Shown piece after piece: positions 35,103 through 47,288 of a stretch of 64,000 bases of DNA (position 1 is its first letter; each line of letters opens with the position of its first letter). The position numbers were made by a program, and so were the translations under genes. Under the pieces are notes generated by a model. That model ran no database searches. It worked only from the letters and a program-made list of their open reading frames with translations, and was not told where the DNA came from. The stretch is from NCBI GenBank assembly GCA_004194705.1, contig SADC01000023.1:124001-188000 (forward strand), given 5' to 3'. The DNA comes from Ditylenchus dipsaci. Taxonomy: Eukaryota; Nematoda; Chromadorea; Rhabditida; Anguinidae.

Positions 35103-37018
35103 CAAGTTTTTTGAAATTGTCTGCATGTGTCACACAAAAAACGTGGGGAGCATGATCCGTATTTATTCTATTAGCTCAGCTCTAATGGATATCGGAAGCT
35201 GGATGTCGAAGTCAGGGGTAGAAATTCGGATGTCGATAGTCCTATTTTAACTTTTTAGTTTTATTATCCAACTATCAAAAAGTTTTTATTTTTTAGGAGA
35301 GTATCTTGAGAATATATAAAGCCATTCAACAGAATGAAAAATGTCGAAAACTCGCAAAGCTACGGCACTTTCAAGTCTTCGACATTCGACTTGCGACATC
35401 CATTGGAGCAACCCTATAAGAGCCTGCTATTTTTGGCCTTCTATTTTTCAACCTCGAAATCTTTTGGCTTTGTGCTAAGAATGCAATGGAAGATGGTGTG
35501 GTCTCCTAGCTTTGGAAAGTGGCGTGAAGAAATAAGGGCCACAGGATGACTGACTTAAAGGGCCATTGCTGTCTCCGACAACTGTTATGCCCGATAATCA
35601 ATAATTTTTCCTGATCATTGAACATCTGTACGGATTCTTTAACATAGTTTCGAACAAAACTTTACCGAAAATTCAATTCTAGGTATTGTTAGAAACAAAG
35701 CTGAAAAATCCGTACAGAAATTCAATGATTAGGCGAAATTTTTTGAATTGGCGGGGGACAATCCAAACGCGTGACCCTTCAAACCCTGGCCATTCAAGTA
35801 AAAAAAGTCCCAATTTGGTAGTCTACAGATCAAAACTATTTTATAAGGCATATACTTCCTTGCGTATGAATTTTAAAATCGAGTTATTATAAATTCTTAT
35901 TAATTATAGATTGAGACTGACCCAATATACCAAGTGCACTTAGTAGACTATGGCAGCGACTTTGCTCGGTTCACCATTCCACGGAACTTAGGAGATGCTG
36001 GAGAAATATCATCAGGATTAGAGATCTTGTCTGAAAGCTTTTTTATTTTAAGAGCTCTGTTACATATCCAGTGGAATATTGCGAGAATTCCAGTTCTTCA
36101 CCGATTATTATGTAAATTTTTAAAGACTTTAAGTCCAGCTTCTTTTTTGTAAACATATAAACCCCACCCTCTCCCAAAACGCTACTGTAATATACTACAC
36201 TGGACTGCGAACCCCCAAAGGGGACGCAGGGGCTTAAGAGTTAGAGATGAGAGTTAGCTTGAGAGTTAGAGCATACACCTACCATAAATTTTTTTTTCAT
36301 AAATTTTTGACAACCATGACATGCGATCATCAAACATCGACTATATATTGAAAAACTTTTGCCGTCAAGATTCCAAACCAAGCATATTTCTATGCCGATT
36401 TTGACGCGAAAAAACAAGAAAATAATATACTTCTCGCATTCGGACGATTCAGTCGCTTGCTTAAACTAAAGCTTCGACTATTGCTTTGACCATATATTAA
36501 AATTCGGCGGGATAGGGGTATAGAGGTATAGAGTAGGCTTTTTGAGTAGGCAGGGATTTTTTTACTAATTATATTGTGCTTTTGCGCATGGCAGGCCAGT
36601 AAATGTTAAAACAGACTCAAACGTGTTTTCCAGAATGCAAAAAAAATTATAAGTCGGTCCTGTTTTTTTTACTTATTTTAAAGTTAAATTTTTTAGCACA
36701 AACTATGCTAAAAATTCTACAATTATTGATAAATTTAGAATTTTTGTTATAATTCAGAATATAATCGATAAGGGAAGAAGAAAATCGGGCCTTTTCAAAT
36801 TAAGCCATTTCAAATTGGACCTGTTTCAAATTGGCCCGAAATTTTGACTCAAATTTGTGGCCCAATTTTTATGAGCCCAATTTGAAATGGACCCAATTTG
36901 AAATGGACCCAATTCATTCATCCCCGTGCATAACTGTAGAATTTCTCGTACTGGAACTGGTCTACAATATGCGCCCCAAAATTTTAGCTTGGTCCCCCTG
37001 TTGTTTTTCCTTGAAAAA

Positions 37019-37129
37019 TGCCTTGGTCCCCCTATTGTTTTGAAGGTGATCATGGTTAAGGTGATCATGTTAAGCATAATCACCATGACCACCATGATCA
37101 CCTTCAAAACAATAGGGGGGACCAAGGCA
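37019..37129. mobile_element. TGCCTTGGTCCCC palindromic repeat, right copy
   Basis: Mirror image of 28544-28653 with one or two single-base indels in C/G runs. Confidence 0.75.
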
Positions 37130-38497
37130 TTTTTACCTAAAATTCAGAATTCAGAATTACCTAAAATTTTGGGGCGCATATTGTAGACCAGTTCCCCCAA
37201 TTCATTCATCCCCGTGCATAACTGTAGAATTTCTCGTACTTTATACCAGAAATTTAAAGTTATCAACGTATATAAAATAGTGCGAAAAACCAACTGGTTA
37301 CTTGCGGATAGTTGGTTCAGTGTGTCTGGGCAACAGATAAGGGTTTAAGCCCAAAATATTATCTCACTGTCCATAACAATCAAGCTTTCAGATAATATGC
37401 TTTAGGCGGGTAACAATTCGAAACGCGTGGCTATGGTGCATTAAGTGATCCTAGGAGATGTTGACCATTCATAAAAGAAAAGTAAAACTTAAGTTTTCTA
37501 AATTCAAAGCTCCAGTTGGTGCAAAACAAAGCCGGCGTTTAATTTAATAATTCGTTCACAACATTTGACTATAGGGTTCATTGCTCAAACTCTGTGATTG
37601 ATAAAATACAGGCTGAATTGATGGAAATGAGTCAGAATCTAAAGATTACTGACATAATGTTGAAGAATAGAGATGTCTTTTCCAGTCCTGCTCCATTTCA
37701 TCACCCTGAAAGACCGTAGGTGTTTCCTATATCTTTTCTGAGCAAAATAAATCAGTCAAAGCTTTTTTTTTCGCTCCAAAATAGCAATAAGCACTGGATA
37801 AAATGAAATAATCTTTTTTTTACCCAAATGTCCTTTTTCGAAGTTTTTCATTACGAACCCTGATTCAATGCAGGAAATCAGTAATTTACATCGGGAAATC
37901 AGTATTTTGGTCCGTATTTTTAGTTAAAGCCTCCGATTAATGGCTGATTTGTTAGCACTGCTATATTACTACAAAAAGACACTAACAAGGGATCATTCCA
38001 AGTTTTTCTTTTAACATTTTCCCATGATTAGCCATTGAAATTTCAAAAAAGGTGATTTGACGTAATAGCCAAATCTTAAAGTAGTGCTTAAGAGTCAGCC
38101 AAAAAATCAGAATATAAATGTACTAACAAATCACCAAAATCCTTTAAAATTGCAATTTTATCATATTTGACCGTTACTGGAATATACCCCTCTCAAAAAA
38201 TCTACTGGAATAAACCCTCCCCAATAATTTTTAGAGTGTACCTAAAACCAGTATTTTGAAAGAAAAAAGTTCTACAAATGCCTTGTGAGCAATGGATAAG
38301 CCCTAAACCTAAGCTTACGGGAATTTGCTTTCAAAGACAAAAATCTAATTTTAAAAATCGTTTTCTGGTTTGTCAGCACATTCATTTAGTGATGTTTACG
38401 ATCACTAACTGAATCCTTAGGTTATTTCCAAGAATACACGAAAAGCGTACCCATAGTGATACCAAAAGCAATGTAAATAAATAAGCAAGGTCTTTAC

Positions 38498-38883
38498 CAG
38501 TGCTGGCATTTCTGGCTCCAGCTCCGGGATGGCTCCGAAATTTCTTGTATTTATTTACACACTTTTTTGCGCGATAATTGAGTTCTAAAAGTACGTTTTG
38601 TTGAGGAGGAAGGGGATCCCTAGTTAGTCAAAAAAACATGATCGAAAAATATCCTTCCAACGTAAAAAGTACAAAGAGCTAACTTGGAGCTAAATTTTTC
38701 CAAAATTCAAAAAATTTGCGTCCGAGTTGGCTCTTTGTAGCTAATTTTTTGACCAACTAGGGATCCCTTTCCTCCTCTACAAACCTATTTTTTAGAATTC
38801 AATTATTGTGCAAAAAAGTGGTGTAAATAATTACAAGAAATTTTCGAGCCATCTTGGAGCCACCGCCAGAAATGCCAGCACTG
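38498..38883. mobile_element. hAT-like palindromic MITE, right copy
   Basis: Ends CAGTGCTGGCATTTCTGGC and its complement; 8-bp duplication GTCTTTAC at 38490-38497 and 38884-38891. Mirror image of 26788-27174. Confidence 0.85.
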
Positions 38884-40343
38884 GTCTTTACCAGATTTTC
38901 TACTATTCAGAATTTCAAAGCAGAAATTTTCTAACAATTAATCCAAAACTGAAAAATAGTTACACAAATTCAGGCCAATTGATGAAATAATCGAATTGTT
39001 GTCTCACGAAGAAAAAGTGGTGTCTTCTATTTGTTATCTGATTGAAAGGAAAACTAGCGCAGAAGTGTGGAAGGCGTCTAAAACGTTTTTAAACAACAAA
39101 TAATCCTTGTCTAAAATTTTTGGAGATTACTTATATACTTTACTTGTGCAAAAACTATCTAGTTCTATTGTGCTTGAATTGAAAATGGCTTTTTGATAAA
39201 CGTTGTTCTTCATTTTGTCTTTGGATAAAATGTTATTAAAACCTTCCTTATTTCGCAATAAAGAGGACTCTTTTATAAAAAAATTGTTGCTACTGTCATG
39301 TACAAGCCCCTGCGCCCCCGAAGGCGGCGCAGGAGGCTTGGGGCTTGGGTTGAGATGCGCACACCCACATACCTTAGACACAAATCACTCGAAAGTGCCT
39401 CTGGATGCATGAAAAAACATGCATACCAAAGTTATTATGCGGCGGGCGCCAGTACTTAAAGCTATGTTCAACAATTTTGTTTTTTTACAAAAGAGCATTT
39501 CCCCTCGTTTCACAAGGCCGGCCAGAGTCCCAGCATCCAAAAATTTAGCCTAGCACTGAAAAAGTGCTAGGCTTAGGTGAAAACCCGCGGGTCCACCCCG
39601 CTGATAGGTTTGGTCCATTGAAAGCAGTTATACTCCTGCCTGCACCTCAAGTCTTGGGTTTGTGAGTGCCCTTAGACGCTCAGAGAATTAATACTCTAAG
39701 GATCCCATCACCTTGAAAAAGTGGCCCCTGTTTTATTTTTCTCCTCCCTATACAGCCCGTAATCCCATTTAAATTGTTTTTCTTGTCTTTCTGGCGAAAT
39801 TATTGTAAAAATGGTTTTTGACCATTCCTAAAAAGTCGGGTTTGGGGGGGGGGGTATATTACAGTAGCTTTTTTTAGGGGGGAGTATATATCAGTAGCGC
39901 CAAAAAATCAATGATGACAGCGACGACGCAAGTATTTTTTATAAATTAGATGACATTCTTAAACCTTAGGATTACAGTTCGGGTAAATTATTTTCCTGGA
40001 CTACTTCTTACGCAGGGGGTCTATTTAACAACCGGAAAATTCAAAAACCGGATAATTCATCAGAGGAAAATTCAACAACTGCATATTCAAAAAACAGGTA
40101 ATTCAACAGTGGAGGATTCAAAAAACCGGATAATTCAACAGAGTAAAATTCATCAATTGGATAATTTAACAAAGTAATTTTCAAAAGTCTGATAATTAAA
40201 CTGAGAAATTTGGTTCAATCGATGCCAACCCTGGATAAGTGTAAGCGAGAAAAAAGCTATTTCATCAAACAAGTGTCAAAAGCGTTTATTTATATACATG
40301 AGATTGCAAATCGAATAATTTAGTTTTCTAAGCTCGCTGTTTT

Positions 40344-40620
40344 TCAAGTAATATACATAGTAAAGTTGAACCCATTGCGAAGCAACCCTCTAGCAGTTAA
40401 AGGGATGCCCATTGCATTGCATGTGGATATCACATCGTTCCTTTGTAATTTTTGGGCATTGCCACCACCGCACTGGTGCAGACTTAGAGACAGATGGCTT
40501 GAGGGGCAAGCGGCGTGTCTATACCATGCCTCAATCAAAGCAACCACTCCAGCCAAGGAACAGTGTGCACAGTTGGCAAGGTCAACAGTTTCTAGATGGG
40601 AAATTCCTGTGGAGTATAGA
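40344..40620 (-). CDS. Probable C-terminal exon of an F-box family protein, right copy
   Basis: Mirror of 25046-25322 and open over the same length with a few substitutions (for example HLETVDLANC for RLETVDLANC). The acceptor is TTGTTTAG. Same interpretation and doubts as for the left copy. Confidence 0.5.
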
Positions 40621-40668
40621 CTAAACAAGGGGAAAATAAAAAAGTTTTTGTCTCCAAAATGTTAAATT

Positions 40669-41065
40669 TAGGCTTGGCAACGGGATTTTCATGGTATTCA
40701 TATAACGACTATTTTGACTCATTTTTAATAAAACATGTCAAGGCATTATATACCAAAAGATAGAGGAACGTGTCACGCATCTTTTAAACAAAAGAAAGTC
40801 ATCAATGTATAAACATTTGACTTCAAAAAAACACGAATCCCGTTTCGGGATTTTTATCCCGTTTTTCGGGATAATAATCGGGATTTTTTGCTTAATCACA
40901 AATTTTCGCGTATAAATTGTTTTCAGTGGATATATATATAATCATTCAAAAGATAGAGGAGAATTTCACGGATCTTTAAAAACAAGAAATTCATCAATGT
41001 ATAAACACTTGACTTTAAAAGATACGAATCCGTTTCGGGATTATTATCCCGCTCTGCCAAGCCTA
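40669..41065. mobile_element. hAT-like MITE, right arm only
   Basis: Ends TAGGCTTGGCA on both strands; 8-bp duplication GTTAAATT at 40661-40668 and 41066-41073. The left arm has a single uninterrupted copy of the target near 24990-25005. The interior has repeated CGGGATTATTATCCCG motifs. Confidence 0.9.
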
Positions 41066-42236
41066 GTTAAATTACCCAGCTATTTCCATAAGAGTGCTAT
41101 CGGTTATTGCGTAATCCACTGCGGAGTTGGATTTATTATTAGGCGACCTTGGATGTGAACCTCCACTCTCATGCCATATCCTCAGGGAGGTAATGTAGGG
41201 AAGGTTAGACTGGATCAAACGGTCAGATATAAGGATGGAGGGTTGCACACTTCGAACCCAACGTCTGTCAAATAGTAGAGATTGGATTTTAAAAGGCTTA
41301 GCAACTGAAAATAATTTTTGCTGGCTTCTTACTTATGAATAAAATAAAAGTTGGCATCAAAAAGCATGCAAACTTTTTTATTTTTGACTGGGGTCGGGGG
41401 GAGTTAAGCAGTAGCCACATTTTTGTGTCATTGACTATATTTGGTCATTCTGGATAAGAATGACCCCATTGATTCTAAATTATTAGATAACTGTAGAATT
41501 TCCAGTATAATATACGAGAAATTTTACAGTTATTCGATGGGTGCCATGCTGAGTCACAATGACTGTGTAGTCATTCTGAGTCAGAATGACCAAATATGGT
41601 CAACGGGACAAAAACATGCCTAAACCCCGCAAAAAACAGAAATAATTTTTTTTATGAAGCTTTAGATATGGTACCCAGAAAATGCATTGTGTCTTCTGTT
41701 GTTTTTTTGCTTTAAATGAACTGGTTCCCCTCATTCAATTTTTTAAATTTTCTTTTAAAGTTTTTAAGCAAAAACAACAACGTTAAAGACTAAGGCACAC
41801 TTTATTTTCACGATAAACAAAAGTTGTTTACGTATTTCTCGGCACTTGGATCAAAATCACACCACAGAAAAAGATCTGAGCAGCATTTAGTTTGAGTCGA
41901 TCCAATCTCCGAATGACGGGAGCACTCTCTAAACAGATTATAAAACTTGAGCTTAGAAATAAGAACAACATATTCACCGATTGGAATGAGACCTCTTACA
42001 AACAATGAAAGTGTGGACAAATGTCTTAGGCACGCTTCCAGTTCCTACAAAAAGTTCATATAAAAAAATAGCGAGAAGAAAAATAGTGAGAAAATTTTAT
42101 TTTTTCTTAGCGTAAAAAGTGTTTTGGAATGCTCCAGGACAACGTTTGCATGAAAAAGAAGTTCAGAACGGGATTTCGGGTTATTATTCAAAAAATTAAA
42201 GTGTGGTCGCCTGAATAACATAAGCACAGTCAAACC

Positions 42237-42654
42237 TCGATTTAACGACCCCAACCTCAAGTTAGTTCCCACCTAGGTTCCGATAATTTTTTAAACCCTT
42301 TTTTCAAATATTTTATCAATTCTGTTTTCGACAGTCTGGTTACAAATATCGCAAGGATTCCGACTTTGCCGATCATTTTTTTGAAAACCTAAAGTTTTTA
42401 CTTTTAAAAAAGCAAAACCTTGATTTAACGACACACTAATTTTGAAAGGGGGTCGTTAAATCGAGGTTTTGATTTTTTAAAAGCGAAAACTTTAGGTTTT
42501 TCGAAAACGATCGGCAAAATGAGAATCCCCACAATATTTGCGACCAGAGTGTCAAAACAGAATTGCTAAAATATTTCGAAAAGGGGGTTAAAAAAGTGTC
42601 GGGCCCTAGGTGGAACGAACTTGAGGTGGGGGTCGTTGAATCGGGGTTTGACTG
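42237..42654. mobile_element. Pogo/Tigger-like palindromic MITE, right copy
   Basis: Mirror of 22985-23411 with ends CAGTCAAACCTCGATTTAACG and its complement. The TA on one side has become CA. Confidence 0.8.
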
Positions 42655-43981
42655 TACCGAAAATTTTAGTGTAAAGAGCTAAGGATATCCTGCACAAAAA
42701 TTTCTTTTTTTTAACTAAATTACCTCTAAAGGTGGCATATCATGCTTGGTGGGAACAGCTTTTTCGTCTAATGGATAAATTATAACCTCTCCTTCGTCAA
42801 AATATAATTTAATCTGTGAAACAATCATTTTGAGCATTCCTTGATAATTTTTAAAAAACCTGGTCTTTAGCAAATTTTGGCAACATATCGGAGCATTCAT
42901 TAGTGACTTTATGAAAGCGCTTGCAAGTTGCTTTTACTCTCAGCACAGACGACAGATCTAAGTGCTTGAATATCAGCTTTAAAACTTTGTCGTTGACCTT
43001 CTGGAAAAAATTATATGTAAAGCTTTTAAACAAAAAATCACTTAGTTACCTCAAATCTAGAGGGAGGGTAAAAGCCCGTATTTTCATGGTCGCTCCTTTT
43101 TGTCTTTGCAGTGGAACAAAAAGCAAGTGAAGAAAGGGAAATATTTGCGAGAACATCCGTATCAGTAGATCCCACATTTTGAAGGTCAATCTCAACCTTA
43201 AGAAATAATGAATACAAAAACCCCATTTAGCTGAAAATTTGACGCAGTTTTTTCTTAATAACAAATCTTGCAGGTTGTTTCCAAAAAAATAAATTGACTC
43301 AAGATGAAAACCCACTTAGCCCGAGGCAGTTTTCACTCCATCGACAACTGCACGTTAATAACTTTGGAATTTCTAGTATAATATACAAAAGATTCTACAG
43401 TTAACGATGCGTCAAAAACTGACTCAGAATGAGTGGGTGTTTTTGCTCAGTCAGAAAAAAACTGGGGGAGAAAAAAACTAAAATTTTTTGGCCAAAAGTC
43501 TTAAAGTTTGTTTGGAGGCATTTTATATAATACTCATTTAAATGGATTTTTTGGTGCAGGATCATAATACCCAAAGACAAAATACCCAAAGACAAAATAC
43601 CCAAGGACAAAATACCCAAGTACAAAAGACAGTCGGACCTCGCTATAGTGCGACCCCACTATAGTGCGACTTCCACTATAGTGCGAGTTCAGGACCAGTT
43701 TGGTTGGTTTTGCCCCAAATAAGGCTGACTAGACCTCCAATATAGTGCGACACTATAGTGCGACTTCCACTATAGTGCGAACCTGACGCGGTCCCGACAA
43801 ATAAAATGAGCCTCGATATAGTGCGATTCATAAAAATTTATGTTAAAAATCACAGGATTTTGAATTCCCGCCGAAAAATCAATTATTGGTACAGTCGCAA
43901 ACAACTACTAAGATACTCATTCTTTTTTTAGTCTCTGACGTGTAACGCCATTGTAATTTTTATTATTTTAGTTATTTTGCA

Positions 43982-44770
43982 ATGAGCACTCCTAACAAAC
44001 GTCGCGCTTTCTCGTTGGAGTTCAAGAAGGAGTTATTGATGCAGCTGAAAAGAATGGCAATCAAAGCGCACTGGCTCGGCAATTCAAAAGTCCAGAATCA
44101 AGCGAGTAGTCTAGTACCTGTTTGGGCGAGACTTTAGTCTGAATGAAGAAATCAGATTGTTTCAAAAAAAAAAAATATAATTATATGATTGCTTAAATAG
44201 ACAAAAAAATAGGCTTGGGCTTGAAAGAATGTCTACCGGGGGTTATCACAATAGTTTAAAAATTAGATTAGACTGAAAAGTATTACTCATGTTATCACAA
44301 GGCTTAGGCTTATACATTTTACATATGAATGGTTTTATTGTGGAAAAAAGATTATAAAATTTGAGAGATACACTACAGTCAATAAATGAAGACTCTTAAT
44401 TTTTTTTCAACAATCTGATTTCCTTCATTCAGCTACCCGCCCAAAAAGGGGTACTAGACTACTCAAGCGTGCGAAATATTCTCAAAGGCAAAGAATCAAT
44501 TCTCAAAGCAGTTGCAGATGGAAAAGAATCAAAGCGTGCGCGGCTAACACCTGGCAAGCATGAAGAATTTGAAGAAGCACTCATCATTTGTTCAAGCAAG
44601 TTAGGAGTGAAAACTTTATTGTTAGTGGCGATTTGTTCAAGGTAACATTTTTTTCCTTTATTTTCTCCTGCTTCATTCTATTGTTCAATACATTTAGGAA
44701 AAAGCTCTGGAGATCGCAAGCAAGTTGGGAATCGAAGAATTTACTGCCAGTAACGGATGGATGGAAAATC
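43982..44770 (+). pseudogene. Pogo/Tigger transposase DNA-binding domains, no DDE domain
   Basis: The frame opens MSTPNKRRAFSLEFKKEL and, after a one-base change, continues VIDAAEKNGNQSALARQF, a pipsqueak/CENP-B-type helix-turn-helix. After an inserted MITE it resumes VRNILKGKESILKAV and RARLTPGKHEEFEEALII. An intron follows, then ALEIASKLGIEEFTASNGWM, the CENP-B-like second DNA-binding motif. The sequence then runs straight into the right terminal repeat, so the catalytic DDE domain is absent. A one-base loss also breaks the expected IIWFKQ motif. Non-autonomous and dead. Confidence 0.8.
44105..44463. mobile_element. Palindromic MITE nested in the transposase remnant
   Basis: Ends AGTAGTCTAGTACC on both strands with inner mirrored CAGATTGTTTCAAAAA / TTTTTTCAACAATCTG. 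CAAGCG is repeated on both sides (44099-44104 and 44464-44469). It interrupts the coding frame exactly between the two helix-turn-helix blocks. Confidence 0.85.
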
Positions 44771-47217
44771 GTTTGGAGACCCTCGATATAGTGCGACTCC
44801 CACTATAGTGCGAGTTTGGGTTGACCCCAAGGGTCGCACTATAGCGAGGTCCGACTGTACCCAATGGTCAAAATACCCAATATACATATTGTGCAGATAA
44901 TGTTCACTAAACGCTATTATCATAGTATTATTATCATAATATGCACCATCTGCTATTATCATATTAATAGGACGTCAAAAGCACACTAAAAGACCACTCT
45001 TGGGTATTTTAGGTATTTGGGTATTTTGTCTTTGGGTATTTTGATCCTGCACCGGATTTTTTTCCACTAAAAATGAACACTCACTCATCCTGAATCAGTT
45101 TTCACCCGTTAACAGCTACAGGTTGAATTTCTATTATAATATGCTAGAAAATCTACCCTTATCGTTGAGACAGAAATTGACTGAGAATGAGTGGATTTTC
45201 ATCATGAGTTAGATTTCGACTCACGGCAAAAAAGTACTAATAAGTTTTTCAGACCAAATCCAGAAATCGAAAAAATATTATTTAGGAGAGTAATATATCT
45301 AAAATATAATTTTTGAAAGAAAATACTTACACAAAAAGCATTCCGTCCATGATAGAAGAGCTTTTGTAGGAATAAGAGCCCTGTAGAACTGACTGTCACC
45401 GAAAATAGAATCACTGGAGTAATAATGCAGTAATACAGAAGGCTCTTATTCTCTTTGTCTTTCAACTCTTCATCAATGCTCATTAGACTCATGGCCACTC
45501 GACCACTGCCGTAAGCCTTCAAATGCGAGCCAATAGGTCGATTATGCATGGACGAAGAAGATGACCCAGAACTGCGCCTGAGACTGTGCGCTGCCGCAGT
45601 CACCGAAATCATTAGGCCTAAGCTACCAAATAAATACTTTTTCAATAAATAAAATTACTGGTTACAATTTTTTTGTATAATTGTTGAAAGTTATTATTGC
45701 AAAAGTAAGTAATAGTTACAAAAATTTACTGCTAACTTCAAGCAGACAAGCTTCTCTTTTGCAGTGTGCTTAGTGCCGAAGGAAAGGGTGAGAGAAGCAT
45801 TTTTTCAGCCAGCTGACAATCAATAAATTTTCTCTGCCTATTCTGTGTCTCACTAACCTTTTTGGCTTGAAGCAAGGTCTCAGGCAATGCAACTATTTAA
45901 TAATAAACCAAGAAAATTAGTTTAAAATTTGATGAAAATGTATGCGAAAATAAAAAAAGTTATATTCTGCATCATTTTGCATCATTTTTATGTATGTACA
46001 GGGTGGTCCGAAAAACCTGCAAAATTAAAAAAATTTGTGTTGGTAGCCCCCCTTGCCCTATCGATTCTCCAGGAAAATCTATGACCATAGCAAAGCTACC
46101 TGGGAGCTGCCTTAGGAGAAACACATTTATTTTTCTTCACTTCGGTGGTCATAGCGCTGTTTGATAACAACAGCAGTAGAAAATATAATAATCAACGTTT
46201 TTTTTAAATTGCAGGTTTTTCTGGTACACCCTGTATATTTGACTGATATTATTTGTACAGTCAAATCTCAGTATAACGCTCCCCGATATAGTGGCTGCAT
46301 AAGTTTAATTTTTTTCAAACAAATCTTAAATTTAGATAAGTGACCGCCTAACTGCTTTTTACACATCCATACGTGCTAAATACTTGTTTAGTTGGCTACG
46401 TTGCTGCCACAACAGAGAAAAAACCATGTGCAATCCTTGCTAGAATCAAAAAATATTAATGAAAACTAGCACAGAATCTCCGCAAGGAGTAGTACAGGGA
46501 CCAAGTTTTTCATCTTCAAAGAACGCCGCCTTTGTGCCCCATACCTATGGGGCACTTTCAAAGAAAAGTCTATAAATTTAATAGGGTGTTAAGCTCCGCC
46601 ATTTTGCGCCCCATACCTACGGGGCACTACTAAATATTTTACGGACGGACATTTTTCCAAAAAAAATTTTAGCCAAATTTTTGACTTGTCGCCTTGAGGA
46701 CCAAGGTAAACAATTTTATGTTAGGGTATTATTTCACGTTTTGGTTACTAAAGCTAGGCAAAAAGAGCCTCTATATCAGGGCTGCCATCTCAAAAGTTTG
46801 GGCAAAAAGGACCTTTTGATCATTTTCGAAGAAAAAAATGCATTTTATCTAGCGCTTATTGCCATTTTGAAGCGAAAAAAAATTTCGACTAAAATTTCAA
46901 ACAAAAAAAAAAGATTTGGGATTCCAAAAAAGCACAAATCTTTTTCAAAAGGACATATGGCAGCTCTGCTCTATTTGCATTTTTGATCGAGAACCTTTCT
47001 CGGAATCATGTCTAAGGCGAAAGAGTGTGTATGCGGAATCATACCTCCAATGGGAATCGAACCCGTGTGAAAAAACAGAATCTTTAAATATTTTTATGTT
47101 GCTTACGGAACTTGAAGGGTATGCTTTCACCGATGTGAATATTTTGAAAGGCGGATACTATTTGAATTCAAACGAGAATCAGTTTCACGAAATTTAGTAA
47201 AATTCGAGGAGGAATTA

Positions 47218-47288
47218 TACCTCCGATGGGAATCGAACCGATGACCAGCTTACAAACTAGGCTGCTGCTTTACCGCTAGTCCAACAAT
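47218..47288 (-). repeat. tRNA-Thr-like sequence, right-arm copy
   Basis: Reverse complement of the segment at 18055-18127, with the B box as GGAATCGAACC on the plus strand and the same paired stem. Small differences separate the arms. Confidence 0.5.

Larger units (their letters stand above)
34482..39103 (+). pseudogene. Unidentified multi-exon gene, right copy lacking exon 1
   Basis: Mirrors the left copy: exons 34482-34639 (protein identical to the left), about 34695-34759 (acidic), 35910-36111 (HLVDYGSDFARF, then open through LHIQWNIARIPVLHRLLC to a GTAAAT donor), 37494-37715 and 38960-39103 (stop). The first exon cannot be present, because upstream of 34482 the mirrored sequence ends at 34175 and the spacer carries exon 1 only on the other strand. 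The palindrome junction thus falls within intron 1, and this copy is 5' truncated. The terminal exon encodes FRPIDEIIELLSHEEKVVSS and ends FLNNK. Confidence 0.6.
43630..44857. mobile_element. Pogo/Tigger-like DNA transposon remnant
   Basis: Terminal inverted repeats CAGTCGGACCTCGCTATAGTG and complement, with several internal CACTATAGTGCGAC copies. TA follows the right end; the left is preceded by GA, so the target duplication is imperfect. It contains only the DNA-binding part of a transposase. Confidence 0.85.
43553..45053. mobile_element. Fold-back element with AATACCCAAAGACA arrays, right arm only, carrying nested elements
   Basis: Left end GGTGCAGGATCATAATACCC followed by repeated AAAGACAAAATACCCA units; right end is the inverted array ending GATCCTGCACC. 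The 9-bp duplication GGATTTTTT is exact (43544-43552 and 45054-45062). A pogo-like element lies inside, and a further MITE lies inside that. Confidence 0.9.
41808..45612 (-). pseudogene. F-box protein gene, right-arm copy
   Basis: Mirror of the left gene: exons 45612-45331, 43196-43050, 43000-42860, 42813-42724, 42044-41978 and 41938-41808. Exon 1 is open throughout, with a Ser-rich start and a hydrophobic stretch LLYYCIITPVILFSVTV. The F-box exon reads VNDKVLKLIFKHLDLSSVLR. Exon 4 is intact (DEKAVPTKHDMPPLE), unlike in the left arm. The last exon has lost one T in a T-run (CAGATCTTTTTCTG against CAGATCTTTTTTCTG), which replaces the C-terminal residues. Intron 1 is enlarged by the fold-back element 43553-45053. 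It encodes the same putative SCF substrate adaptor; each arm carries lesions absent from the other. Confidence 0.7.
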
